Shown here: positions 16,944-25,356 of the stretch, in pieces
Layout: every line of letters starts with the position of its first letter
How positions within the stretch are numbered: position 1 is the first letter of the stretch
Origin: Pseudovibrio flavus
Lineage (GTDB): Bacteria; Pseudomonadota; Alphaproteobacteria; Rhizobiales; Stappiaceae
Length of the DNA stretch: 64,000 bases
Direction: 5' to 3'
Assembly: GCF_009711345.1 (NCBI RefSeq)
Contig: NZ_SMMA01000061.1
Coordinates: 1 to 64,000 of the forward strand
Notes under the pieces: generated by a model
Told to the model about the DNA's origin: nothing
Databases searched by the model: none
Seen by the model: the letters and a program-made list of their open reading frames with translations, nothing else
Translations under genes and position numbers: made by a program

Positions 16944-17000
16944 ATGCTGTTTTAGGAATACTTAATTCGAATACTTATCAGGATTGAAAATGCGAGGAAA

Positions 17001-17029
17001 AGCGTTGGCCCAGTGCCAACGCTTTTTTT
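17001..17029 (+). terminator. Rho-independent terminator
   Basis: AGCGTTGGC, loop CCAGT, GCCAACGCT and a run of T's: a textbook intrinsic terminator on the plus strand closing the amidase-MFS unit before the convergent permease gene. Confidence 0.9.
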
Positions 17030-17068
17030 AATTGCGCTGTGGGTGATGTTAAGCCCACCCCCAGAGCA

Positions 17069-18352
17069 TTATCGGAAGATAGGCAGATTGCCGGTGATCT
17101 CGAAGATCGAGATAATGAAGATCAGAATACCGAAACCGAACACCATTGCCTGTCTGAGGTTTCCGCCAGCAACCTGATAGAGGTTCGGATTGCGTTTACG
17201 GCAGATGCGCACCATCACAATTGGGCTGAGAAGCGAAAAGATAACCAGCACTACGCCCGCATAACCAATCGCAGCGATAAAGCCGTGAGGGAACAAAATT
17301 GCAAGAATGATGGTTGGAACGAAGGCGATACAGACGGTCTTCGCCTTACCAATCACCGTGGTGGTGTCAAAGCTGAACAAATCAGCGATGTAATCGAACA
17401 GGCTTAGCGAAACACCCAGGAAGGATGTTGCCACTGCCATGTTCCCAAAGAGCTGCAGAGCAAGGGAAATGTGGGTTGAAACACCAGAGTTGCCGAGTGC
17501 AGCAAGGATGTCGCCAATGTTACCGCCCTTGGCAATAATTGCCGGAAAATCGGAGCGCGGCAGATTTCCAAATACAGCCAGCATCCAAAGGAAGTAGAAG
17601 GCACCAGCTAGCAGGATGGCTATTACAAGTGCCTTACCTGTGCGTTTTGGATCAAGACCAAGATAGTTCGTCACTGTAGGGACAACGATCTGCAGGCCAA
17701 AGCTGGCGACAAGAAAGCTGATTGTATAGAAGGCAAACGGCATACGCTCGCCAAGGGTGAGGGGCGGAAACAGGTTCTCTGGAGACGCATTGCCGATCAG
17801 TGCACTCAAACCCACCAAGAAGGTAATCAGCATACCGCCTGTAAAAACAGTGGTGACACGGTCTACCGTCTTCGTGCCGCACAGTACGATGGCTAGTAGA
17901 ACGACAGCGAACACCAAGCTGGCAGTGCACGGCGACAAGCTGGCATCCCCAAACAACGAAAGAGAGTTTGTGATAATCGAGCTGCCGCCTGAAATGTAAG
18001 CATAGGTTAGAACGTAGCAAAGAAAAGCGACGGACAAGCCGTTAATAAGACGCCCGAAATTGCCAATCGTGCCCTTTGCAAGGCTGTCATAGTTAGAGCC
18101 TTCCGGAAAATGGAGCGTGACCTCCATAATGTACATAGAGGCGCTATGCATGATGTAGCCCACTACAATCATCAGCAGTAAGCACACGGTGAACCAAACG
18201 CCGCTATTTGCGACAGGCAAAGAAAACATGCCTGCACCTACGGCAGTGCCTGCTGCAATGACGCTGGCACCAAGAATGGTTCCCGTCTTTTTCGTGCCAT
18301 GAGGGGTTGCGGGTTTCTCTGTCCCGACTTTTGCTTCCGCTGAAACGGTCAC
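17069..18352 (-). CDS. Amino acid permease, aromatic/hydroxy amino acid type (HAAAP family)
   Basis: About 427 residues and eleven hydrophobic helices. The first helix has ILGASVIAAGTAVGAGMFSLP, quoted here in part as IAAGTAVGAGMFSLP, the hallmark of the TyrP/Mtr/TnaB-type carriers (family IAGTTIGAGMLALP). The GTG at 18352 is preferred: it is preceded by GGGAGG at a proper distance and gives the family length, whereas the longer frame starting at 18670 adds over 100 residues without family likeness. Such carriers take up tryptophan, tyrosine, serine or similar amino acids by proton or sodium symport. It is divergent from the LysR gene. Confidence 0.85.
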   Translation of the reverse strand: MTVSAEAKVGTEKPATPHGTKKTGTILGASVIAAGTAVGAGMFSLPVANSGVWFTVCLLLMIVVGYIMHSASMYIMEVTLHFPEGSNYDSLAKGTIGNFGRLINGLSVAFLCYVLTYAYISGGSSIITNSLSLFGDASLSPCTASLVFAVVLLAIVLCGTKTVDRVTTVFTGGMLITFLVGLSALIGNASPENLFPPLTLGERMPFAFYTISFLVASFGLQIVVPTVTNYLGLDPKRTGKALVIAILLAGAFYFLWMLAVFGNLPRSDFPAIIAKGGNIGDILAALGNSGVSTHISLALQLFGNMAVATSFLGVSLSLFDYIADLFSFDTTTVIGKAKTVCIAFVPTIILAILFPHGFIAAIGYAGVVLVIFSLLSPIVMVRICRKRNPNLYQVAGGNLRQAMVFGFGILIFIISIFEITGNLPIFR

Positions 18353-18808
18353 TCTTGGGCCTCCCAACTTATAACTTCTTATTACCGAGACCAATCTGGA
18401 GTGTGCATCGCTAAGCGAATGCGAGGCACCTGCGCACGAACTCCCATGAACGTGTCTCAAGGACTTCGCCTTCAATGCGACTTGGAGAAAGAGGATGAAC
18501 GGTTTTCCATCCTCATTGGTCGGCTTGAATGTGCCGATGTAGCTGGTAGGCCAAAGAGAATCTACCAGTGAAGAAACGTAGTTCCTCTGTCCCAGTTTCG
18601 GTTTTGTGCCATGATTTAGGTAAGGAAACCCAGTCGCATGCCAGCATCTTGGTACCACTGAGCAAAGCATTAGTAAGCGATGGAATTAAATGCCATAAAC
18701 CATGCAGCATTTGGCACATGATCCATTCAACTAACTATTTATACGGGCGTTTTTTCTTGTAGTTGAGAAAGATTGGGCTCATCTTCGCTAACAGGAGAGG
18801 GGCACACA
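18353..18808. promoter_or_regulatory. Divergent region between the permease and LysR genes
   Basis: 456 bases without a credible ORF. It holds a GAGGATG...CATCCTC hairpin at 18491-18514 and a partial palindrome AAATGC-N13-GCATTT at 18688-18712, about 100 bases upstream of the LysR start, which is a candidate LysR binding site. The operator assignment is inference from position. Confidence 0.4.
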
Positions 18809-19756
18809 ATGCAAATTAAACGACTGGAAGTATTCGACGCGATTATGCGCTCGGGCACAGTTTCTGCCGCGGCCAGAGAGCTGGGCATGACGCAATCTGC
18901 TGTCAGCCGCATTCTTGCGCGTCTTGAGGAAGAGCTTGGTTTTCCATTGTTCTACCGCGAACGGGGCACACTCATACCAGCACCGCGTTCCTCTGATATG
19001 CTTTCCAGAGTTAGGTCTGTTCTCGATGCTGTATCTTCCATCCGCGAGCTACAGAACGAAAGCAACAACCCAATTCGCGGCAAACTGAATTTCGTAACAG
19101 TGCCAAGCCTTTCCTTTTCGTTTGTGCCGGAAGTGCTGAAAGCCTTCTACGAGCAAAAACCGGAAACACGCGTTCGCTATGATGTACGCACCACAAGCGC
19201 TTCCATTAACGCGGTGATCTCACAGGAGGCAGACTTTGCCCTGCTGACGCTTCCAGCCTCGCACCCGACGCTTATCGTTACGCCGCTGTTTAGAACCAAA
19301 AGCAGTGCGGTCATGCATAAAGATCATCCCCTTGCCAAAAAGGAAAGGATCACCGCAGCAGACCTTGCAGACGAGAATCTCATAGTCCTATCTGTCCGCC
19401 AGCCAACAAGAATTCAGCTTGATGAAGCGTTCAACAGAGCGGGGGTAAAACAGAAAATTGCCATTGAGACAGCAAGCGTTGTTTCCGCCTGCAAATGCGC
19501 TGAACAGCGAATAGGAGTCGCGGTCGTTAACTCTTTGATGGCCTGTTACGCTGAGGCAGATGATCTTTGCATTCGCCCGTTTGATAGTCTTATCCACCAC
19601 ACTCTTGCTCTGGTTGAACCTGCCGGAAAAAAACGAACGCCAGAAATGGATGTCTTTTTCTCTTGTTTTGTCAATAACATAGAAGAGGTATCCCAACGGC
19701 ATGGTATTGAGATTGAGGTGTTGCATCCGGGGTATTCCGTATCGGAATACAACTAG
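18809..19756 (+). CDS. LysR-family transcriptional regulator
   Basis: 315 residues. An N-terminal winged helix-turn-helix (MQIKRLEVFDAIMRSG, then SAAARELGMTQSAVSRILARLEEELG, read in parts) is followed by a linker helix and the substrate-binding effector domain (about 90-300). The ATG at 18809 is chosen because the family begins at this residue and GAGAGGGG precedes it; an upstream in-frame ATG at 18773 lacks this. It is transcribed toward the peptide ABC operon, 75 bases away, and divergently from the permease. It therefore probably controls both in response to an amino acid or peptide breakdown product. Confidence 0.93.
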   Translation: MQIKRLEVFDAIMRSGTVSAAARELGMTQSAVSRILARLEEELGFPLFYRERGTLIPAPRSSDMLSRVRSVLDAVSSIRELQNESNNPIRGKLNFVTVPSLSFSFVPEVLKAFYEQKPETRVRYDVRTTSASINAVISQEADFALLTLPASHPTLIVTPLFRTKSSAVMHKDHPLAKKERITAADLADENLIVLSVRQPTRIQLDEAFNRAGVKQKIAIETASVVSACKCAEQRIGVAVVNSLMACYAEADDLCIRPFDSLIHHTLALVEPAGKKRTPEMDVFFSCFVNNIEEVSQRHGIEIEVLHPGYSVSEYN

Positions 19757-19831
19757 ATGATAATCTCATAATATTGCGCTTCGCGGTATCCATCTGTGTA
19801 ACTACGTAAAAACAGCAGAGGGGGTATTCCA

Positions 19832-21442
19832 TTGAAGCATATCTTTAGCGCGGCAGTTGCCGCATCCGTACTGGCAACTGCACCTGTTGCAGCCAATGCC
19901 AAAACCCTGACAGCGGGTTTTGCATCGGAGCCAACATCCATTGACCCGCTTTACCACAACCTTGGCCCTAACAATGCGCTTCGCAAGCACATGTTCGAGT
20001 CTCTCGTTGGTGAAGACGAAAACCTGAAGATCATTCCTGAGCTTGCTGAAAGCTGGGGCACAACTGATCCAACCACTTGGGTATTTAACCTTCGCAAGGG
20101 CGTTAAGTTCCACGATGGTTCCGAGTTTACCGTTCGCGACTTCCTTTACACCGCGTGCCGTATTCCAAACGTACCAAACAGCCCATCTTCCATGAACAGC
20201 TTCATCAAACGCGCTGAAACCATGGAAGCAGTAGATGACTACACCTTGAAGGTGACCACTGCATCTGCATACCCGCTGCTTCTGTCTGACTTTGCAAGCT
20301 TCGGTATTGTATCTGCAAGCGCGTCTGGTCACGACGGTCCTGTGACCTACAAGAAGGACGGCTGTGAAGGCATCGCAAGCTACCCAGCTTCCGAAGCTTA
20401 CAACTCTGGCGAAGCTGCAATTGGTACCGGTCCATACAAGCTGGGCAACTACACCAAAGGTGAGCGCATTGTTCTGACCAAGAATGATGACTACTGGGGT
20501 GAAGCTGCACACTGGGATGAGATCCTCATCCGTCCGATCACCAACGATGGCGCACGCGTTGCAGCTCTGCTTGCAGGTGACGTAGACATCATCGAAAAGC
20601 CTCCGGTACAGGACCTTGACCGTCTGCGTGCAGACGACAAGACCAACGTAGTGCAGGGCGCTTCTTCCCGCGTGATCTACATCCACTTCGATCATGAATC
20701 CGAGCCATCCCCGGGCATTTCCGGTACTGACGGCAAGAACCCGCTTAAGGACCTTCGCGTTCGTAAGGCAATGTCTCTTGCAATCAACCGTGACCTGATC
20801 ACCGACAAGATCATGGGCGGCCTTGCAGTACCGGCTCGCCAGCTGGTTCCAAGCTTCATGCGTGGCTACAACCACGACATTCCGATGGAAAAGTCCAACG
20901 TAGAAGAAGCAAAGCGTCTTCTTGCTGAAGCAGGTTACCCGAACGGCTTTAACCTCGTTCTCGGTACCCCGAACGATCGTTACATCAACGATGCAAAGAT
21001 CGCTCAGGCTGTAGCACAGATGCTCTCCCGCGTTGGTATCAAAACCGAAGTTGATGCGATGACCAAGAGCGTCTTCTTCTCCCGTCGTAACAAGTACGAG
21101 TTCTCTGCATACCTTGCAGGCTGGGGCGCATCCGGTGCAGGCATGGCATCTCCACTGCGTGCTCTTGTAGCATCCCAGAACAAAGATAAGGGTCTGGGCG
21201 GCACCAACCGTGGCCGTTACTCCAACCCTGAACTCGATGCGATTGTTGAAGAAGCACTGGCAACTGTTGATACAGAAGCCCACGACGACCTGCTGCGCAA
21301 GGGCAGTGAAATCGCAGTGAACGACATGGCAATCATGCCGCTTCACTACGAAGTAACCCCTTGGGCTACCCGCGCTGGCCTCACCATTACGCCGCGCGCT
21401 GACCAGCAAACCGTGCTGACTACTGTTCGTCCTACCAACTAA
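19832..21442 (+). CDS. Peptide/nickel-type ABC transporter, substrate-binding protein (SBP_bac_5)
   Basis: 536 residues starting at a TTG with AGAGGGGG eight bases upstream. Residues 1-23 form a Sec signal peptide with cleavage after VAANA. The mature protein follows the DppA/OppA family: LTAGFASEPTSIDPL at the start, WVFNLRKGVKFHDG, GTGPYKLGNYTKGERIVLTKN-like segment (read as GTGPYKL and ERIVLTKN), VRKAMSLAINRD and KRLLAEAGYPNGF. It would bind oligopeptides or similar amide compounds in the periplasm and deliver them to the permeases encoded next. It has the codon bias of a highly expressed gene. Confidence 0.94.
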   Translation: MKHIFSAAVAASVLATAPVAANAKTLTAGFASEPTSIDPLYHNLGPNNALRKHMFESLVGEDENLKIIPELAESWGTTDPTTWVFNLRKGVKFHDGSEFTVRDFLYTACRIPNVPNSPSSMNSFIKRAETMEAVDDYTLKVTTASAYPLLLSDFASFGIVSASASGHDGPVTYKKDGCEGIASYPASEAYNSGEAAIGTGPYKLGNYTKGERIVLTKNDDYWGEAAHWDEILIRPITNDGARVAALLAGDVDIIEKPPVQDLDRLRADDKTNVVQGASSRVIYIHFDHESEPSPGISGTDGKNPLKDLRVRKAMSLAINRDLITDKIMGGLAVPARQLVPSFMRGYNHDIPMEKSNVEEAKRLLAEAGYPNGFNLVLGTPNDRYINDAKIAQAVAQMLSRVGIKTEVDAMTKSVFFSRRNKYEFSAYLAGWGASGAGMASPLRALVASQNKDKGLGGTNRGRYSNPELDAIVEEALATVDTEAHDDLLRKGSEIAVNDMAIMPLHYEVTPWATRAGLTITPRADQQTVLTTVRPTN

Positions 21443-21453
21443 GGCATCTAGAG

Positions 21454-21482
21454 TCCGGCGCGGAAAACACCTCCGCGCCGGA
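21454..21482 (+). terminator. Intercistronic hairpin after the binding-protein gene
   Basis: TCCGGCGCGGA and TCCGCGCCGGA form an 11-bp perfect stem with a 7-base loop and no U-tract, between the binding-protein and first permease genes. Such elements typically keep binding-protein mRNA in excess over the membrane components. Confidence 0.65.
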
Positions 21483-21503
21483 ACCGCCTAGGATCTTTTC
21501 ACT

Positions 21504-22481
21504 ATGCTCGCATATCTCATTCGCCGACTGGGGCAGTCCGTCCTCGTCATGAGCGTTATGGCTACTATTGTCTTTTTCGGCCTGTATATGGTCGGAAACC
21601 CGGTCGATCTCCTGATCAACCCTGAAGACGATCTGGCTGCTCAAGAAGCCGCTATTGCCCGTCTTGGCCTCGACCAGCCAATCCTTGTCCAGTTCTGGCA
21701 CTTCCTACAAGGTGTTGTGCAGGGCGACCTTGGCACATCCTTCGTTCATAACCAGCCTGCGCTTGAGCTTATTCTAAGCCGCCTTCCTGCAACGTTAGAA
21801 CTTGCAGCCTTTGCAATGCTTCTTGCGGTCATCATTGGTATTCCGCTTGGCATGTTTGCAGGCCTTTACCCGAAGTCTCCGGTCAGTAAAGGTATTATGG
21901 CAGGCTCGATTTTGGGCTTTTCAACGCCAAACTTCTGGCAGGGCCTGATGCTCATCATGCTGTTTGCTGTGTTCTGGCGTGTCTTGCCAGCCGGTGGACG
22001 CGGTGAAACCGCCGAACTGTTCGGCATCCCATTCAGTTTCCTAACGCTTGATGGTCTGCAGCACTTGTTCCTGCCTGCATTGAACATCGCTATCTATAAA
22101 ATTTCGCTTGTTATCCGCCTCTCCCAAGCCGGTACAGCCGAAGTTTCCCTTCAAGACTATGTGAAGTATGCCCGTGCACGCGGTCTTTCGACCCGCCGCA
22201 TCGTTGGCACCCACATTCTGAAAAACATCCTTATTCCGATTGTTACGGTTCTTGGCCTTGAGCTGGGTAGCGTGTTGGCCTTTGCGGTTGTTACAGAAAC
22301 CGTCTTCTCCTGGCCTGGTATGGGTAAGCTCCTCATCGACAGTATCGGTCTTCTCGATCGTCCGGTTGTTGTTGCCTACCTCATGCTCACCGTCTTCCTG
22401 TTCGTCGTCATCAACCTTGTAGTGGATCTGGTCTACTCGCTTCTTGATCCGCGTATCCGCACGAAAGGAAAAAATGCATGA
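21504..22481 (+). CDS. Peptide ABC transporter permease, DppB type
   Basis: 325 residues with six transmembrane helices. The N-terminal signature is YLIRRLGQSVLVM, followed by a large periplasmic loop with GDLGTSFVHNQP. The EAA coupling motif is YARARGLSTRRIVGTHILKN. TVFSWPGMGKLL and the C-terminal LLDPRIR are standard for DppB/OppB. It pairs with the DppC-type permease whose gene overlaps by four bases. It forms half of the inner-membrane channel. Confidence 0.95.
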   Translation: MLAYLIRRLGQSVLVMSVMATIVFFGLYMVGNPVDLLINPEDDLAAQEAAIARLGLDQPILVQFWHFLQGVVQGDLGTSFVHNQPALELILSRLPATLELAAFAMLLAVIIGIPLGMFAGLYPKSPVSKGIMAGSILGFSTPNFWQGLMLIMLFAVFWRVLPAGGRGETAELFGIPFSFLTLDGLQHLFLPALNIAIYKISLVIRLSQAGTAEVSLQDYVKYARARGLSTRRIVGTHILKNILIPIVTVLGLELGSVLAFAVVTETVFSWPGMGKLLIDSIGLLDRPVVVAYLMLTVFLFVVINLVVDLVYSLLDPRIRTKGKNA

Positions 22482-23362
22482 GTGCGGCTGTTGAAACTCC
22501 TTTCCGCAGGCTCGTCTCCGAGTTCTCTACCAGTCCGGTAGCAGTAGGAGCGGGCATCGCTGTGGTACTTATTATTCTGGCAGCAACGTTTGCCGAATTC
22601 GTAGTGCCGCAAAATCCATATGACCTTGCAAGCCTAAACATTCTGGATGGCAGCTTGCCGCCAATGTCTGAAGGTTTTGAAGGCAACTACTATTTGCTGG
22701 GAACAGACGAGCAGGGCAGAGACATGTTCTCTGCCATGATCTACGGCCTTAGAACCTCTTTGCTGGTGAGTTTTATCGCTGTTACCTCTGCTGTGCTTAT
22801 CGGCATGACCCTTGGTATGTTCGCTGCATGGCGCGGTGGTTGGGTTGAAAGCCTGATCATGCGTATCGTAGACATCCAGCTGTCTTTTCCGGCACTTCTT
22901 GTTGCGCTTATCCTACTGGCTATTCTTGGTAAGGGCGTTGATAAGGTGATCATCGCGCTCATCATGATCCAGTGGGCATACTTTGCCCGCACGACCCGCG
23001 GTGCAGCGCTTTCTGAAATCCGCAAAGACTATGTGATGGCAGCTCGCTGTACGGCCCTTGGCCAGATGCGCATCCTGTTCCGTCACGTTCTGCCAAACTG
23101 CTTGCCACCGGTTATCGTGATCGCCACCGTGCAGATCGCAAACGCAATTGCAATCGAAGCATCTCTTTCCTTCCTCGGGGTTGGTGTTCCTATCACCGAG
23201 CCATCACTGGGCCTGCTTATCTCTAACGGCTTTGGCTACCTGCTTTCCGGCCGTTACTGGATCAGCTTCTATCCGGGTATTGCTCTGCTTTTGACCCTGA
23301 CCTGCATCAACCTTGTTGGTGACCAGATGCGCGATGTGCTTAACCCAAGGCTTCACAAATGA
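22478..23362 (+). CDS. Peptide ABC transporter permease, DppC type
   Basis: 294 residues with six transmembrane helices. It opens with an N-terminal OppC_N helix (about 20-45, AGIAVVLIILAATFAEF). LLGTDEQGRDMFSAMIYGLRTSL is the family junction (here read as GTDEQGRDMFS), the EAA motif is YVMAARCTALGQMRILFRHVLPN (read as AARCTALGQ and HVLPN), and it ends GDQMRDVLNPRL. ATG overlaps the previous TGA (ATGA), and its own stop overlaps the next start, a tightly coupled operon. Confidence 0.95.
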   Translation: MSAAVETPFRRLVSEFSTSPVAVGAGIAVVLIILAATFAEFVVPQNPYDLASLNILDGSLPPMSEGFEGNYYLLGTDEQGRDMFSAMIYGLRTSLLVSFIAVTSAVLIGMTLGMFAAWRGGWVESLIMRIVDIQLSFPALLVALILLAILGKGVDKVIIALIMIQWAYFARTTRGAALSEIRKDYVMAARCTALGQMRILFRHVLPNCLPPVIVIATVQIANAIAIEASLSFLGVGVPITEPSLGLLISNGFGYLLSGRYWISFYPGIALLLTLTCINLVGDQMRDVLNPRLHK

Positions 23363-24333
23363 CCCAGCCAGTCCTTTCCGTTCGCAATCTTACAACCGAG
23401 TTTCATACCAAAGCCGGTATTGTTCGGGCGGTTGACGGCATCTCTTTTGATGTCGGCCCGGGCGAGGTTATGGCGCTGGTGGGCGAATCCGGTTCCGGTA
23501 AAACCATCACCGGTTTCTCCATCATGGGCCTTATCGATGAGCCGGGAAAAGTCGTTGACGGTGAAATCCTGCTCAACGGCCAGAACCTGCGCGGTATGAG
23601 CGAGAAGAAACTTCAGGGCCTGCGCGGTGATCGCATTGCGATGATCTTTCAGGACCCGATGATGACGCTTAATCCGCTGCTGCGCATTGAAGAGCAGATG
23701 GTGGAAACCGTTCTCGCACACCGCGACGTTTCAAAGGCTCGTGCTCGTGAAATGGCAACCGAGGCGCTTGCTTTGGTTGGTATTCCTTCTCCTGCCGAGC
23801 GTCTTCGCAACTACCCGCATGAAATGTCGGGCGGTATGCGTCAGCGTGTGGTGATCGCCATCGCCCTGATGCTGGAGCCGGACCTCATCATTGCTGATGA
23901 GCCGACAACAGCTCTTGACGTGACCATCCAGTCCCAGATCCTTTCCGAAATGCAGAAGCTTATGGCGGAACGCAACACGGCGCTCATCTGGGTAACCCAC
24001 GATTTGACCGTTGTGGCAGGCTTGGCGCACAAAGTGGCCGTTATGTATGCGGGCCGCATTGTTGAGTATGCCGACGTTGATCCATTGCTTGATCAGCCAA
24101 TCCATCCTTACACAAGCGGGCTTATTTCCTCCATTCCATCCTCCGTTCCACGCGGTCAAACCTTGCGGCAAATTCCGGGCATGGCACCAAGCCTGCTTAA
24201 CCTGCCAAAGGGCTGCTCGTTCCAGCCACGCTGCTTCGCTGCAAGCGAACAGTGCGGTGTAAGCCGGCCGGATGAAACCAATGTTGATGGTGTGCGTCGT
24301 TACCGCTGCCACAACCCGTTGGAGGTGGCGTAA
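23359..24333 (+). CDS. Peptide ABC transporter ATP-binding protein, DppD type
   Basis: 324 residues. Walker A GESGSGKT, Q-loop MIFQDPMMTLNPLL, signature MSGGMRQR, Walker B LIIADEPTTALD and H-loop WVTHDLTVV, followed by the oligopeptide-transporter C-terminal domain with the Cys-rich GCSFQPRCFAASEQC segment (iron-sulphur-like cysteines known in this family). All catalytic residues are intact. It normally works as a heterodimer with the DppF-type ATPase, here damaged. Confidence 0.95.
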   Translation: MTQPVLSVRNLTTEFHTKAGIVRAVDGISFDVGPGEVMALVGESGSGKTITGFSIMGLIDEPGKVVDGEILLNGQNLRGMSEKKLQGLRGDRIAMIFQDPMMTLNPLLRIEEQMVETVLAHRDVSKARAREMATEALALVGIPSPAERLRNYPHEMSGGMRQRVVIAIALMLEPDLIIADEPTTALDVTIQSQILSEMQKLMAERNTALIWVTHDLTVVAGLAHKVAVMYAGRIVEYADVDPLLDQPIHPYTSGLISSIPSSVPRGQTLRQIPGMAPSLLNLPKGCSFQPRCFAASEQCGVSRPDETNVDGVRRYRCHNPLEVA

Positions 24334-25356
24334 TGTCTGCACTTTTGAAGCTTGAAGACTTCTACAAAATCTACCGCAGCGAGCCGGACTTTGCCGAGAA
24401 AATCGCAAACGTTTTTGGCTCCAAATACGCAGCAACAGAAGTGCGCGCTGTAAACGGGGTGAACCTTGAGGTTCGTCCGGGCGAGGTGCTTGGCCTAGTT
24501 TGGTGAAAGTGGTTGCGGTAAATCTACCCTCGGCCGCATTGTGGCTGGGGTTGAAAACCCTTCCAAAGGCACGCTTTCCTACGACGGCGTTGCTCTAGAT
24601 GAGATGACATCTGCGCAAAAGAAGGCCTACCAGCTGGAAGTGCAGATGATCTTTCAGGACCCGTTTGCCTCGCTAAACCCGCGCCTGCGTGTAGAGCAGA
24701 TTGTAGGTGAAGCACCCGTTGCCCACGGCATTATCAAGCGCAGCCAGCGTGCAGAATATGTCGGCAACTTGCTGAACAAGGTTGGCCTTGATGCCCAGTA
24801 TATGAGCCGCTATCCGCACCAGTTTTCTGGTGGTCAGCGTCAGCGTATTGGTATCGCACGCGCTCTTGCTTTGAAGCCAAAGCTCATTGTGTGTGACGAG
24901 GCAACATCTGCTCTGGACGTTTCCATTCAAGCACAGGTTCTGAACCTCTTCATGGAGCTGCGCAAAGAGCTGGACCTCACATATGTGTTCATCTCTCACG
25001 ACCTTGGCGCGGTAGAGCACATCTCCGACCGCATCGCGATTATGTATCTGGGGCAGGTGGTTGAAATCGGCACGACCGAGGAAATCTTCAACAACCCTCG
25101 TCACCCATACACCAAAGCATTGCTTGAAGAAGCACCGCGGCTTGATAAGCGTGGACAGGATTTCCAGCCGATCACTGGCGAAATCCCGTCTCCGCTGAAC
25201 CCACCGTCCGGTTGTACCTTCCATCCGCGTTGTCAGTTTGCAAAGGACATTTGTAAGGCTGACATTCCGGCTTTGAGATTGGGTAATGCTGATCGCCTTA
25301 CTTCTTGCCATCTTGAGCATATGCCTCAGACAGAGGACCAGCTGGTAAGCGCATGA
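24333..25356 (+). pseudogene. Peptide ABC transporter ATP-binding protein, DppF type, frameshifted
   Basis: The ATG at 24333 overlaps the preceding stop and reads a normal DppF start (MSALLKLEDFYKIYRSEP, then AVNGVNLEV) up to GEVLGLVW and a TGA at 24504-24506. One extra T in the TTT at 24499-24501 shifts the frame. Removing it restores LVGESGCGKSTLGRIVAG, the Walker A motif, and the frame then runs intact to 25356 through signature FSGGQRQR, Walker B LIVCDEATSALD and FISHDLGAV. So one base interrupts an otherwise complete gene of about 340 residues. It may be a genuine recent mutation or a sequencing error. If genuine, the transporter would lack one ATPase unless a paralogue substitutes. Confidence 0.9.

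Noticed and set aside
18353-18670. Longer N-terminus for the amino acid permease
   Set aside because: The extra 100 residues have no family likeness; the GTG at 18352 has a strong GGGAGG.
19802-21409. Very long antisense frame opposite the peptide-binding protein gene
   Set aside because: A shadow frame produced by the codon bias of the binding-protein gene on the other strand; no domain pattern.
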